DNA from: Xanthomonas sacchari
Lineage (GTDB): Bacteria; Pseudomonadota; Gammaproteobacteria; Xanthomonadales; Xanthomonadaceae
Assembly (NCBI RefSeq): GCF_040529065.1
Contig: NZ_CP132343.1
Span: 1,426,001 to 1,490,000, forward strand
Length of the DNA: 64,000 nt
Direction of reading: 5' to 3'
This document shows positions 27,530 to 35,082 of this stretch, piece by piece. The notes under the pieces were generated by a model. That model was not told the DNA's origin. It saw only the letters and a program-made list of their open reading frames with translations, and ran no database searches. How positions within the stretch are numbered: position 1 is the stretch's first letter; each line of letters opens with the position of its first letter. The position numbers and the translations under genes are program-made.

Positions 27530-28453
27530 ATGCTGACCTTTTCCCGCTTCACCCGTTATTTCATGGAAGTGGCGCACTGGCGCAGCATCCGCCGCGCCTC
27601 CGAGGCGCTGCACGTGTCGGCGTCGGCGATCGACCGGCAGATCCTCAAGGCCGAGCAGGAGCTGGGCGTGCAGTTGTTCGAGCGCTTGCCGGGTGGCCTG
27701 CGCCTGACCAGCGCCGGCGAATTGCTGCTGGTGGACATGCGGCGCTGGGAGAAGAGCTACCAGCGCACGCTGGAACTGTTCGACGAACTGAAGGGGCTGC
27801 GCCGCGGCCACGTCGAGATCGCGATGATCGATGCCTTGAGCGAGGGCATCGTGGTCGATGCCCTGGCGCACCTGATCGACGCGCACCCGGGCCTGACCTT
27901 CAACCTGCAGACCGAGGACAACCAGAAGGTCGCCGACAAGGTCGTCGCCGCGGAGGTGGATGTCGGGCTGTTGCTGGATCCGGTCAGCGGCATCGACCTG
28001 GAGGTGGTCGCCTTCGCCGAGATCCCGCTGGGCCTTTGCATGCCGGTGGGGCATCCGCTCAGCGGCAGGGCGAGCCTGCAGTTGAACGACCTGCTCGGCG
28101 AGCATCGCCTGCTGCTGCCGGCGGCGCCGCTGATCGTCAACGAGCATGCCAAGGCGGTGTACCAGCGCCAGCACATCGACACGCGCCGCTGCATCCGCTG
28201 CAACGACGTGCGCACGCTGCGCGCGCTGGTGCGCCAGGGCGTCGGCGTGGGCCTGCTGTCGCAACTGGACGTGCTCGCCGACCTGGCCGACGGGCGCCTG
28301 GCATTCGTGCCCTTGCGCGAGGGCCTGGCCAGGCCAATGACGCTGGCGCTGTGCGTGGCGCCGCAGCGACAACTGTCCAGGGCGGCGCAGGCCATGCTCA
28401 AGGTGTTGGCGCCGCGGGTGGAAGCGATCCTGGAGCCGCGCACGGGTGTGTAG
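27530..28453 (+). CDS. LysR-family transcriptional regulator of the purine cluster
   Basis: 307 residues, ATG 27530. N-terminal winged helix: FTRYFMEVAHWRSIRRASEALHVSASAIDRQILKAEQELGVQLFERL, then the LysR effector domain from about residue 90 (GHVEIAMIDALSEGIVVDALAHLIDAHPGL, VGLLLDPV, LGLCMPVGHPLSG, GVGVGLLSQLDVL). It binds DNA as a tetramer and responds to a small ligand. Lying within the purine gene set and before the allantoate gene, it is the probable regulator of the pathway; the effector could be an intermediate such as urate or allantoin (inference). It is followed by a repeat array. Confidence 0.88.
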   Translation: MLTFSRFTRYFMEVAHWRSIRRASEALHVSASAIDRQILKAEQELGVQLFERLPGGLRLTSAGELLLVDMRRWEKSYQRTLELFDELKGLRRGHVEIAMIDALSEGIVVDALAHLIDAHPGLTFNLQTEDNQKVADKVVAAEVDVGLLLDPVSGIDLEVVAFAEIPLGLCMPVGHPLSGRASLQLNDLLGEHRLLLPAAPLIVNEHAKAVYQRQHIDTRRCIRCNDVRTLRALVRQGVGVGLLSQLDVLADLADGRLAFVPLREGLARPMTLALCVAPQRQLSRAAQAMLKVLAPRVEAILEPRTGV

Positions 28454-28780
28454 CGCCTAGCCCCTCTCCCATCGGGGCGACAGGGTGCGTCTTGCGCGTC
28501 ACTGACGCGCGCAACCTGGGTGCACGAGGCTGCGCCCGTACCCTCATCCGCCCCTTCGGGGCACCTTCTCCCGATGGGAGAAGGGAAGCGTCTAGCCCCT
28601 CTCCCATCGGGAGAGGGGTTGGGGTGAGGGTCCGGCGCGAAAGCGACTCGTGGAGCCCGGGTGCACGAGGCTGCGTCCGTACCCTCATCCGCCCCTGCGG
28701 GGCACCTTCTCCCGGGGGGAGAAGGGAGGCGCCTAGCCCCTCTCCCACCGGGAGAGGGGTTGGGGTGAGGGTCCGGCCCA
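28454..28780. repeat. tandem REP/BIME-like array, ~141-bp period
   Basis: Two nearly identical ~141-bp units (beginning GGGTGCACGAGGCTGCG at 28518 and 28659) plus a partial leading copy. Each contains hairpins: CCCC-TTC/TGC-GGGG, CTTCTCCC...GGGAGAAG and CCCCTCTCCC...GGGAGAGGGG. The ends ACCCTCATCC and GGGGTGAGGGT are inverted relative to each other. A related copy is at 44764-44818 in the other orientation. It fills most of the gap between the LysR gene and allC and may affect transcript stability. Confidence 0.85.
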
Positions 28781-29001
28781 GCGGTGTCGGCAATGAGGCG
28801 CCGCAAGTGGTATCTGCACCCGTTGCATTTTTTGCAATGCATCCACGCGAAAACGGCGTTTGCCTGCATTTGTGGCGCTTCGTATAGTCCCTACGACCGC
28901 TGCGAATCGTCGTTTTGAACCGCCAATCCATTGAATTTAAATGGATTTATGGCGGTTGGTGCCCGCCAGCGCTCGCTTCTTTCTTCCTTCGTGACCGTGC
29001 C
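28781..29001 (+). other. leader region of the allC-xdhC operon
   Basis: About 220 bases after the repeat array. It is noticeably more AT-rich than its surroundings (for example TTTTTTGCAATG and TTGAATTTAAATGG), the likely promoter/regulator site for the following ten tightly coupled genes. CGTATAGTCCC at about 28880 contains TATAGT, a good -10-like hexamer; the -35 is uncertain. Confidence 0.45.
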
Positions 29002-30312
29002 ATGTTCGCCAGCCACGTCCCTCCCGCCGCCACGGCGCCTGCACCGGCCACGGCCTTGACGCCGCCGATGGCCAGCGCGGGCCTGCGCGCGGTCGCGCGC
29101 TGCGACGCGCTCGGCGTGGCGCCCTACAGCGACACCGCGCGCGGCCTGTTCCGCGGCTGGCTCAGCCCGGCGCATCGCGCCGCCGTGGCGGCGGTGGCGG
29201 CTTGGATGGGCGAGGCCGGCCTGCACACCCGCATCGACCCGGCCGGCAATCTGCTCGGTCGCTACGAAGGCGTCGTCGCGCAGGCGCCGGCGCTGCTGAT
29301 CGGCAGCCACCTGGACAGCGTGCGCGACGCCGGCCGCTACGATGGCCCGCTCGGGATCATGCTCGGCATCGAATGCGTGGCCGCGCTGCACGCGCAGGGT
29401 CGGCGGCTGCCGTTCGCCATCGAGGTGATCGCCTTCGGCGACGAGGAAGGCTCGCGCTTCCCGGCATCGATGCTGAGCAGCCGCGCGGTGGCTGGCACGC
29501 TGGATCCGGCGGCCCTGCAGGTGCACGACGGCGACGGCATCGCCCTGGCCGAGGCGCTGGCCGCCTGGGGCCTGGACATCGCGCTGCTGCCGCGTGCGGC
29601 GCGCGCGCCGCAGGAGGTGCTGGCGTATCTGGAAGCGCATATCGAACAAGGGCCAGTGCTGGAAGCCGAGGGGCTGGCGTTGGGGGCGGTCAGCGGCATC
29701 GCCGCGCAGCGCCGCTACCGTGCGCTGCTGCTGGGCCGCGCCGGCCATGCCGGCACCACCCGCATGGACCTGCGCGCCGATGCGCTGGCCGCCTCCGCCG
29801 AGTGCGTGCTGGCGGTGGAGCAGGTGGCGCGCAGCGGCCCGGCGGACCTGGTGGCCACGGTCGGACGCCTACAGGTGGCGCCGGGCGCGGTCAACGTGGT
29901 GCCGGGGCGGGTCGAGTTCTCGATCGACGTGCGCGCCGGCACCGATGCCGTTCGCGATGCCGCGGCCGAGGCGATCGCGCAGCGCCTGTATGCGATCGCC
30001 GCCGCGCGCGGCGTGCAGTTGGAGTTGCAGTGCGTGCAGGACCTGCCGGCCAGTCCCTGCGCGCCGCGCCTGGTCGCGGCGCTGGAAACTGCCATCGCCG
30101 CGCAGGGCATCGCGCCGCGGCGGCTGGTGTCCGGTGCCGGCCACGACGCGATGGTGATGGCCGCGCTGTGCCCGACCGCGATGCTGTTCCTGCGCTGCGC
30201 CGGCGGCGTCAGCCACCACCCGGCCGAACGCGTGGATCCCGCCGACGCCGACCTGGCGGTGGCGGCGATGCTGCACTTCCTCGATTCCCTGGGAGACACC
30301 CTTGTCCGTTGA
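29002..30312 (+). CDS. allC: allantoate amidohydrolase (M20 family)
   Basis: 436 residues from ATG 29002. It hydrolyses allantoate to ureidoglycine, CO2 and ammonia using a dinuclear metal centre. Signature segments: GSHLDSVRDAGRYDGPLG (metal His/Asp), AFGDEEGSRFP (catalytic Glu pair), EAHIEQGPVLE (metal His/Glu), RAGHAGTTRMDLRADAL, LVSGAGHDAM and GGVSHHPAE (last metal His). All are intact. The N-terminal ~30 residues are Pro/Ala-rich with no signal-peptide character. The family also includes N-carbamoyl-amino-acid hydrolases, but the allantoin-pathway neighbours make AllC/HpxK the best name. It overlaps the next gene by 11 bp. Confidence 0.9.
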   Translation: MFASHVPPAATAPAPATALTPPMASAGLRAVARCDALGVAPYSDTARGLFRGWLSPAHRAAVAAVAAWMGEAGLHTRIDPAGNLLGRYEGVVAQAPALLIGSHLDSVRDAGRYDGPLGIMLGIECVAALHAQGRRLPFAIEVIAFGDEEGSRFPASMLSSRAVAGTLDPAALQVHDGDGIALAEALAAWGLDIALLPRAARAPQEVLAYLEAHIEQGPVLEAEGLALGAVSGIAAQRRYRALLLGRAGHAGTTRMDLRADALAASAECVLAVEQVARSGPADLVATVGRLQVAPGAVNVVPGRVEFSIDVRAGTDAVRDAAAEAIAQRLYAIAAARGVQLELQCVQDLPASPCAPRLVAALETAIAAQGIAPRRLVSGAGHDAMVMAALCPTAMLFLRCAGGVSHHPAERVDPADADLAVAAMLHFLDSLGDTLVR

Positions 30313-31561
30313 GCCGCTGTCCGCCGACCTGTTCGGCGAGATCGATCCGCCGCAACGCCTGCTGATGGGGCCGGGCCCGGTCAATGCGCATCCGCGCGTG
30401 CTGCGTGCGATGTCCGCGGACCTGCTCGGCCAGTTCGATCCGGAAATGACCGGCTACATGAACCAGGTGATGGCGCTGTACCGGCCATTGTTCGGCACCG
30501 AGAACCACTGGACCTTCCTGGTCGACGGCACCGCGCGCGCCGGCATCGAGGCGGCGCTGGTGTCGCTGGTGGCGCCGGGCGAGCGCGTGCTGGTGCTGAA
30601 CTTCGGCCGCTTCGGCCTGCTGCTGGGCGAGATCCTCGGCCGCATCGGCGCGCTGGTGGAGAACGTGGAGGCGCCGTGGGGCGAGGTGGTGCCGATGACG
30701 GAGGTCGCTGCGGCAATCGAACGCTTCGCGCCGAAGTTGGTCGCCTGCGTGCACGGCGACACTTCGACCACGATGGCGCAGCCGCTGGACGGCCTTGGCG
30801 CGCTGTGCCGTGCCGCCGGTGCGCTGTCCTACGTCGATGCCACCGCGACCATCGGCGGCATGCCGATCGCCAGCGATGCCTGGGGCGTGGACGTGGTCAC
30901 CGGCGGCCTGCAGAAGTGCCTGGGCGGGCCGTCCGGTTCGGCGCCGATCACCGTCTCCGCGCAGGCGGCCGAGGCGATCTTCGCGCGCCGCCACGTCGAG
31001 CGCGGCATCGTCCGCGACGACATCGCCAACGGCCGCGGCGTGCGCATCGGCTCGAACTACTTCGACCTGGCGATGGTGATGGACTACTGGTCCGACAAGC
31101 GCCTGAACCACCATACCGAGGCCACCAGCATGCTGTACGCGGCGCGCGAGTGCGCGCGCGTGGCGCTGCAGGAAGGTCTGCCGGAGCGCTTCGCGCGGCA
31201 CGCGGCGGCCGGCCGCGCGGTCGCCGCCGGGGTGCGCGCGCTGGGGTTGCAGGTGTTCGGCGACGACCGCCACCGCATGGCCAACGTCACCGGCGTGGTG
31301 ATTCCTCCTGGCATCGACGGCGAGGCGGTGCGGCGGCGCCTGCGCGAGGATTTCGAGATCGAGATCGGCACCGCGTTCGGGCCGTTGCAGGGCAAGCTGT
31401 GGCGGATCGGCGCGATGGGCTACAACGCGATGAAGCACAAGGTGCTGATCACGCTGGGCGCGCTGGAGGCGGTGCTGCGCGCCGAAGGCCATGCCGGCGC
31501 GTCCGGCGCCGCGGTGGACGCGGCGCTGGCCGCCTGGCACGCCGACGGAGCGCCGCGATGA
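30302..31561 (+). CDS. pucG: (S)-ureidoglycine-glyoxylate aminotransferase
   Basis: 419 residues with a TTG start at 30302, preceded by GGGAGA at a good distance and lying within the end of allC. Class V PLP-dependent aminotransferase: LLMGPGPVNAHPRVL, TFLVDGTARAGIEAAL, VHGDTSTTMAQPLDGLG, VDATATIGG, and the PLP Lys205 in TGGLQKCLGGPSG. The PucG/HpxJ group transfers the amino group of unstable ureidoglycine to glyoxylate, giving oxalurate and glycine. AllC immediately upstream supplies the substrate. The alternative, alanine-glyoxylate or serine-pyruvate transaminase, is the same fold but less fitting here. Confidence 0.88.
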   Translation: MSVEPLSADLFGEIDPPQRLLMGPGPVNAHPRVLRAMSADLLGQFDPEMTGYMNQVMALYRPLFGTENHWTFLVDGTARAGIEAALVSLVAPGERVLVLNFGRFGLLLGEILGRIGALVENVEAPWGEVVPMTEVAAAIERFAPKLVACVHGDTSTTMAQPLDGLGALCRAAGALSYVDATATIGGMPIASDAWGVDVVTGGLQKCLGGPSGSAPITVSAQAAEAIFARRHVERGIVRDDIANGRGVRIGSNYFDLAMVMDYWSDKRLNHHTEATSMLYAARECARVALQEGLPERFARHAAAGRAVAAGVRALGLQVFGDDRHRMANVTGVVIPPGIDGEAVRRRLREDFEIEIGTAFGPLQGKLWRIGAMGYNAMKHKVLITLGALEAVLRAEGHAGASGAAVDAALAAWHADGAPR

Positions 31562-32448
31562 ACGCCGCGCGCGACTTGGTAGGCTATGGCGCGCAGCCGC
31601 CGGATCCGCAGTGGCCCGGTGGCGCGCGTGTGGCAGTGCAGTTCGTGCTCAACTACGAGGAGGGCGCCGAGAACTGCGTGCTCAACGGCGATGCCGGCTC
31701 GGAGGCGTTCCTGTCGGAGATGGTCGGCGCGCACAGCCACGCGGGCGCACGCGCGATGGCGATGGAGAGCCTGTACGAATACGGCAGCCGCGCCGGCTTC
31801 TGGCGGCTGCAGCGGCTGTTCGCCGCACGCGGTGTGCCGGTGACGGTGTTCGGCGTGGCGCAGGCGCTGGCGGCCAATCCCGCGGCGGTGAAGGCGATGC
31901 GCGAGGCCGACTGGGAGATCGCCAGCCACGGCCTGCGCTGGATCGACTACCAGCAGGTGCCGGAGGCGACCGAGCGCGCGCACATCGCCGCGGCGATCGC
32001 CTTGCACACGCAGGTGACCGGTGCGCGCCCGCTGGGCTGGTACCAGGGGCGCACCAGTCCCAACACGGCGCGGCTGGTGGCGGAGGAAGGCGGCTTCGTC
32101 TACGACGCCGACAGCTACGCCGACGACCTGCCGTACTACGACCGCCGCCACGGGCGCGCGCAGTTGGTGGTGCCGTACACGCTGGACGCCAACGACATGA
32201 AGTTCGTCGCCTACAACGGCTTCGCCGACGGCGAACCGTTCTTCCGCTACCTGCGCGACGGCTTCGAACAGTTGTGCACCGAGGGCGGGCGGATGATGTC
32301 GGTGGGTCTGCACGGGCGCATCGCCGGGCGCCCGGCGCGCGCCCTGGCGCTGGCCCGCTTCCTCGACCACGTGCTGGCCAGCGGCCAGGCCTGGATCGCG
32401 CGACGCATCGACATCGCCCGCCACTGGCAGCGGGTGCATCCGGCATGA
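31558..32448 (+). CDS. puuE: allantoinase, PuuE type
   Basis: 296 residues, ATG within the ATGA overlap. Polysaccharide-deacetylase-like fold used by the PuuE allantoinases, which open allantoin to allantoate and are unrelated to the dihydroorotase-type AllB. Seen: the conserved start DLVGYG, VQFVLNYEEGAENCVLNGD, LYEYGSRAGFWRLQRLF, WEIASHGLRWIDYQ (metal His), GWYQGRTSPNTARLV, LPYTLDANDMKFV-like segment VVPYTLDANDMKF and MMSVGLHGRIAGRPAR. Length and motif order match the family. It is translationally coupled to pucG and hpxZ. Confidence 0.93.
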   Translation: MNAARDLVGYGAQPPDPQWPGGARVAVQFVLNYEEGAENCVLNGDAGSEAFLSEMVGAHSHAGARAMAMESLYEYGSRAGFWRLQRLFAARGVPVTVFGVAQALAANPAAVKAMREADWEIASHGLRWIDYQQVPEATERAHIAAAIALHTQVTGARPLGWYQGRTSPNTARLVAEEGGFVYDADSYADDLPYYDRRHGRAQLVVPYTLDANDMKFVAYNGFADGEPFFRYLRDGFEQLCTEGGRMMSVGLHGRIAGRPARALALARFLDHVLASGQAWIARRIDIARHWQRVHPA

Positions 32449-32825
32449 TCCTCAACGCGCCCGAGGTGCTGGCCGAAGTGCAGGCGGCGTTCGCCGCCTA
32501 CGAGCGCGCGCTGATGGACGACGACGTCGCCGCGCTGGACCGGCTGTTCCACGATGCGCCGACCACGGTGCGCTACGGCGTCGGCGAGGCCTTGTACGGC
32601 GCCGACGCCATCCGCGCGTTCCGGCGCGGCCGCGGCGGCTCGCCGCAACGGCGGCTGCTGCGCGTGCAGATCGTCGCCTACGGGCGCGACTTCGCCACCG
32701 CCGATGCCGAGTTCCAGCGCCACGGCAGCCCGCGCCGCGGCCGCCAGAGCCAGAGCTGGGTGCGCTTCGCCGACGGCTGGAAGGTGGTATCGGCGCATGT
32801 GTCGCTGCAGGGGGACCACGCATGA
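32445..32825 (+). CDS. hpxZ: HpxZ/AtzH-like small protein (SnoaL-fold, DUF3225)
   Basis: 126 residues, ATGA-coupled on both sides. Cone-shaped SnoaL/NTF2-like fold: EVLAEVQAAFAAYERALMDDDVAALDRLFHDAPTTVRYGVGEALYGADAIRAFR, then GRDFATADAEFQR and SQSWVRFADGWKVVSAHVS. This is the DUF3225 family that recurs beside AtzE/HpxXY amidases and HpxW in oxalurate/oxamate or cyanurate-type pathways. It likely works with the AtzE-like amidase encoded 8 kb upstream; the exact reaction is not established to my knowledge. Confidence 0.85.
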   Translation: MILNAPEVLAEVQAAFAAYERALMDDDVAALDRLFHDAPTTVRYGVGEALYGADAIRAFRRGRGGSPQRRLLRVQIVAYGRDFATADAEFQRHGSPRRGRQSQSWVRFADGWKVVSAHVSLQGDHA

Positions 32826-33313
32826 GCGGCGTCGACTGGAATGCGTTGCCCGAGGCCGCGTTCGTCGCGCGGCTGCATGCGCTGTTCGAGCATTCGCCGT
32901 GGGTGGTGCAGCGCGCCGCGGCGCGGCGCCCGTTCGCCGATCTGCATGCCGGCCTGCTGCAGGTGCTGCACGCAGCCAGCGCCGAGGAGCAGCTGGCGCT
33001 GATCCGCGCGCATCCGGAACTGGCCGGCAAGGCCGCGATCGACGGCGATCTGACCACCGCCTCGGCCGCCGAGCAGGCGCGGGCCGGGCTGGATCGGCTC
33101 AGCGCCGAGGAGTTCGCCCGGTTCCACGCGCTCAACGCCGCCTACCGCGCGCGCTTCGATTTTCCGTTCGTGGTCTGCGTGCGGCTGACCGACAAGGCCG
33201 GCATCCTCGCCGCGATGCAGGCGCGGTTGGCGAACACGCGCGAGGCCGAGATCGCCACCGCCCTCGACGAGATCGGCAAGATCGCGCGACTGCGCCTGGA
33301 GGCGCTGTCGTGA
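32822..33313 (+). CDS. uraD: OHCU decarboxylase
   Basis: 163 residues, ATG at 32822 overlapping hpxZ. It decarboxylates 2-oxo-4-hydroxy-4-carboxy-5-ureidoimidazoline to (S)-allantoin, the third step after urate. Hallmarks: an all-helical protein with FVARLHALFEHSPWVVQRAAARRPF, the catalytic His in RAHPELAGKAA, TASAAEQARAGLDRLS, FHALNAAYRARFDFPFVVCVR and the C-terminal EIGKIARLRLEAL. The order uraD - flavoprotein - uraH puts the three steps from urate to allantoin side by side. Confidence 0.93.
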   Translation: MSGVDWNALPEAAFVARLHALFEHSPWVVQRAAARRPFADLHAGLLQVLHAASAEEQLALIRAHPELAGKAAIDGDLTTASAAEQARAGLDRLSAEEFARFHALNAAYRARFDFPFVVCVRLTDKAGILAAMQARLANTREAEIATALDEIGKIARLRLEALS

Positions 33314-34752
33314 GCGCCGCGGCAGGCGGGCTGCAGGCGCTGTCGGCGCAGGTCGCGCGCGAACTGCAGTGGCTCGGCCACGGCGGGCCCGACTGGACCC
33401 GCGCGCAGCAGCACGACGGCGAGCACGTCTACGACGTGGTCGTGGTCGGCGGCGGCCAGAGCGGGCTGGGTGCGGCCTTCGGCCTGCTGCGCGAGCGCAT
33501 CTCCAACCTGCTGGTGATCGACGAGAACCAGGCCGGCCAGGAAGGGCCATGGGTCACCTACGCGCGCATGGTCACCCTGCGCACGCCCAAGGAGCTGAGT
33601 GCGCTGGACTTCGGCATGCCGTCGCTGACCTTCCGCGCCTACTGGGAAGCCCGGCACGGCGCCGCGGCCTGGGAGGCGCTGGGCAAGATCCCGCGCGCGG
33701 ACTGGATGGACTACCTGCGCTGGTACCGCGAGGTGCTGCGCCTGCCGGTGCGCAACCAGGCGCGGCTGCTGCGCATCGAGCCGCTGCCGACCCGGCGCCT
33801 GCAACGCCTGCACCTGGACGGCGGCGACACGCTGCTGGCGCGCAAGGTGGTGCTGGCCACCGGCATCCAGGGCGGCGGGCAATGGCATGTGCCGTCGCTG
33901 GTGGCCGGCAAGCTGGCCCGCGCGCGTTACGCGCACACCTCCGAGGCGATCGACTACGCGGCGCTGGCCGGGCGCCGCATCGGCATCCTCGGCGGCGGCG
34001 CCTCGGCTTTCGACAACGCCCAGCACGCGCTGGCCGCCGGCGTCGGCGAGGTGCACGTGTTCGTGCGCCGCAACGCGCTGCCGCGGGTCAATCCGATCCG
34101 GCACATGGAACGCAGCGGCATCATTCCGCGCTTCGCCGCACTGCCCGATGCCGACAAGTACGCGATGATGACCAGCTTCTTCCGGCGCAATCAGCCGCCG
34201 ACCAACGACACCTTCGAACGCGCCGCGGCCTGGCCCAATTTCCACCTGCACCTGGGCAGCCCGTGGCAGGACGTGGCCGAGACCGCCGATGGCGTGCTGG
34301 TCACCACGCCGCACGGGCGCCTGCCGTTCGACTTCGTGGTGCTGTCCACCGGCCTGGTCACCGACCCGGCGCTGCGCCCGGAACTGGCTGAGGTGGCCGA
34401 CGGCATCGCGCGTTGGCGCGACCGTTACCGCCCTCCGCCGGGACAGGAACTGCCGCTGCTGGATGCGCATCCCTACCTGGGCCCCGGCTTCGAGTTGCTG
34501 CCGCGCACCCCGGCGCACGCGGCGGCGCTGCACGGCCTGTTCGCGTTCAACTATTCGGCGCTGCTGAGCCTGGGCCTGTCGGCAGCGGCGCTGTCCGGGC
34601 TGAAGCACGCGTTGCCGCGGCTGGTGAAGGCGGTCGCCGACCAACTGTTCCTGGACGAGCGCGAGGCGATGCTTGCCGCGTACATGGACTACGCCGAACC
34701 CGAATTCGTCGGCCAATGGCCGATGCCGCACCTGGAGGAAGCCGTCGGATGA
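33310..34752 (+). CDS. FMO-like FAD/NAD(P) oxidoreductase, candidate urate hydroxylase
   Basis: 480 residues, GTG start in a GTGA overlap with uraD. Two dinucleotide-binding sites: VVVVGGGQSGLGAAFGLL (FAD, residues ~40-57) and RIGILGGGASAFDNAQHAL (NAD(P)H, ~220-238). A VVLSTGLVTDPALRPEL motif lies near residue 340. The flavin monooxygenase/CzcO-like layout differs from HpxO, the PHBH-type urate hydroxylase of Klebsiella. The cluster has every enzyme from xanthine to oxamate except a urate oxidase, and this gene sits between uraD and uraH, so urate 5-hydroxylation is the strongest hypothesis. I recall a Xanthomonas flavoprotein urate hydroxylase called HpyO but cannot confirm identity here. 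Confidence 0.8.
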   Translation: MSAAAGGLQALSAQVARELQWLGHGGPDWTRAQQHDGEHVYDVVVVGGGQSGLGAAFGLLRERISNLLVIDENQAGQEGPWVTYARMVTLRTPKELSALDFGMPSLTFRAYWEARHGAAAWEALGKIPRADWMDYLRWYREVLRLPVRNQARLLRIEPLPTRRLQRLHLDGGDTLLARKVVLATGIQGGGQWHVPSLVAGKLARARYAHTSEAIDYAALAGRRIGILGGGASAFDNAQHALAAGVGEVHVFVRRNALPRVNPIRHMERSGIIPRFAALPDADKYAMMTSFFRRNQPPTNDTFERAAAWPNFHLHLGSPWQDVAETADGVLVTTPHGRLPFDFVVLSTGLVTDPALRPELAEVADGIARWRDRYRPPPGQELPLLDAHPYLGPGFELLPRTPAHAAALHGLFAFNYSALLSLGLSAAALSGLKHALPRLVKAVADQLFLDEREAMLAAYMDYAEPEFVGQWPMPHLEEAVG

Positions 34753-35081
34753 GCAGCCTGTCGACCCATGTGCTGGACCTGAGTCGCGGGCTGCCCGCCG
34801 CCGGCGTGGCGCTGCGCCTGTTCGCCGGCGAGACGTTGCTGCATGCGGACGTCACCGACGCCGACGGGCGCTGTCCGGCGCTGCGCGCGCTGGAGTTGAC
34901 GGCGGGACGCTATCGGCTGGAATTCGCCGTGGGCGACTACTTCCGCAGCGGCGGCGTCGCCTTGCCCGAGCCGCCGTTTCTGGACGTGGTGCCGATCGCG
35001 TTCGGCCTGGCCGAGGCGGGGCATTGCCACGTGCCGCTGCTGGTCTCGCCGTTCGGCTACTCCACCTACCGGGGCAGCTGA
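34749..35081 (+). CDS. uraH: 5-hydroxyisourate hydrolase (transthyretin-like)
   Basis: 110 residues, ATGA-coupled to the flavoprotein gene. It hydrolyses 5-hydroxyisourate, the product of urate oxidation, to OHCU. Family markers: the N-terminal LSTHVLDLSRGLPAAGVALRLF with the catalytic His, then LELTAGRYRLEFAVGDYF, and the C-terminal HCHVPLLVSPFGYSTYRGS with its conserved YRGS tail. There is no signal peptide, so it is cytosolic and works as a tetramer. The presence of UraH and UraD together implies that urate is oxidised to HIU nearby. Confidence 0.94.
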   Translation: MSSLSTHVLDLSRGLPAAGVALRLFAGETLLHADVTDADGRCPALRALELTAGRYRLEFAVGDYFRSGGVALPEPPFLDVVPIAFGLAEAGHCHVPLLVSPFGYSTYRGS

Positions 35082-35082
35082 G

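Noticed and set aside
28781-29001. N-terminal extension of allC to 28915
   Set aside because: It would translate the AT-rich leader (NRQSIEFKWIYGG) without similarity to M20 enzymes; ATG 29002 is preferred.
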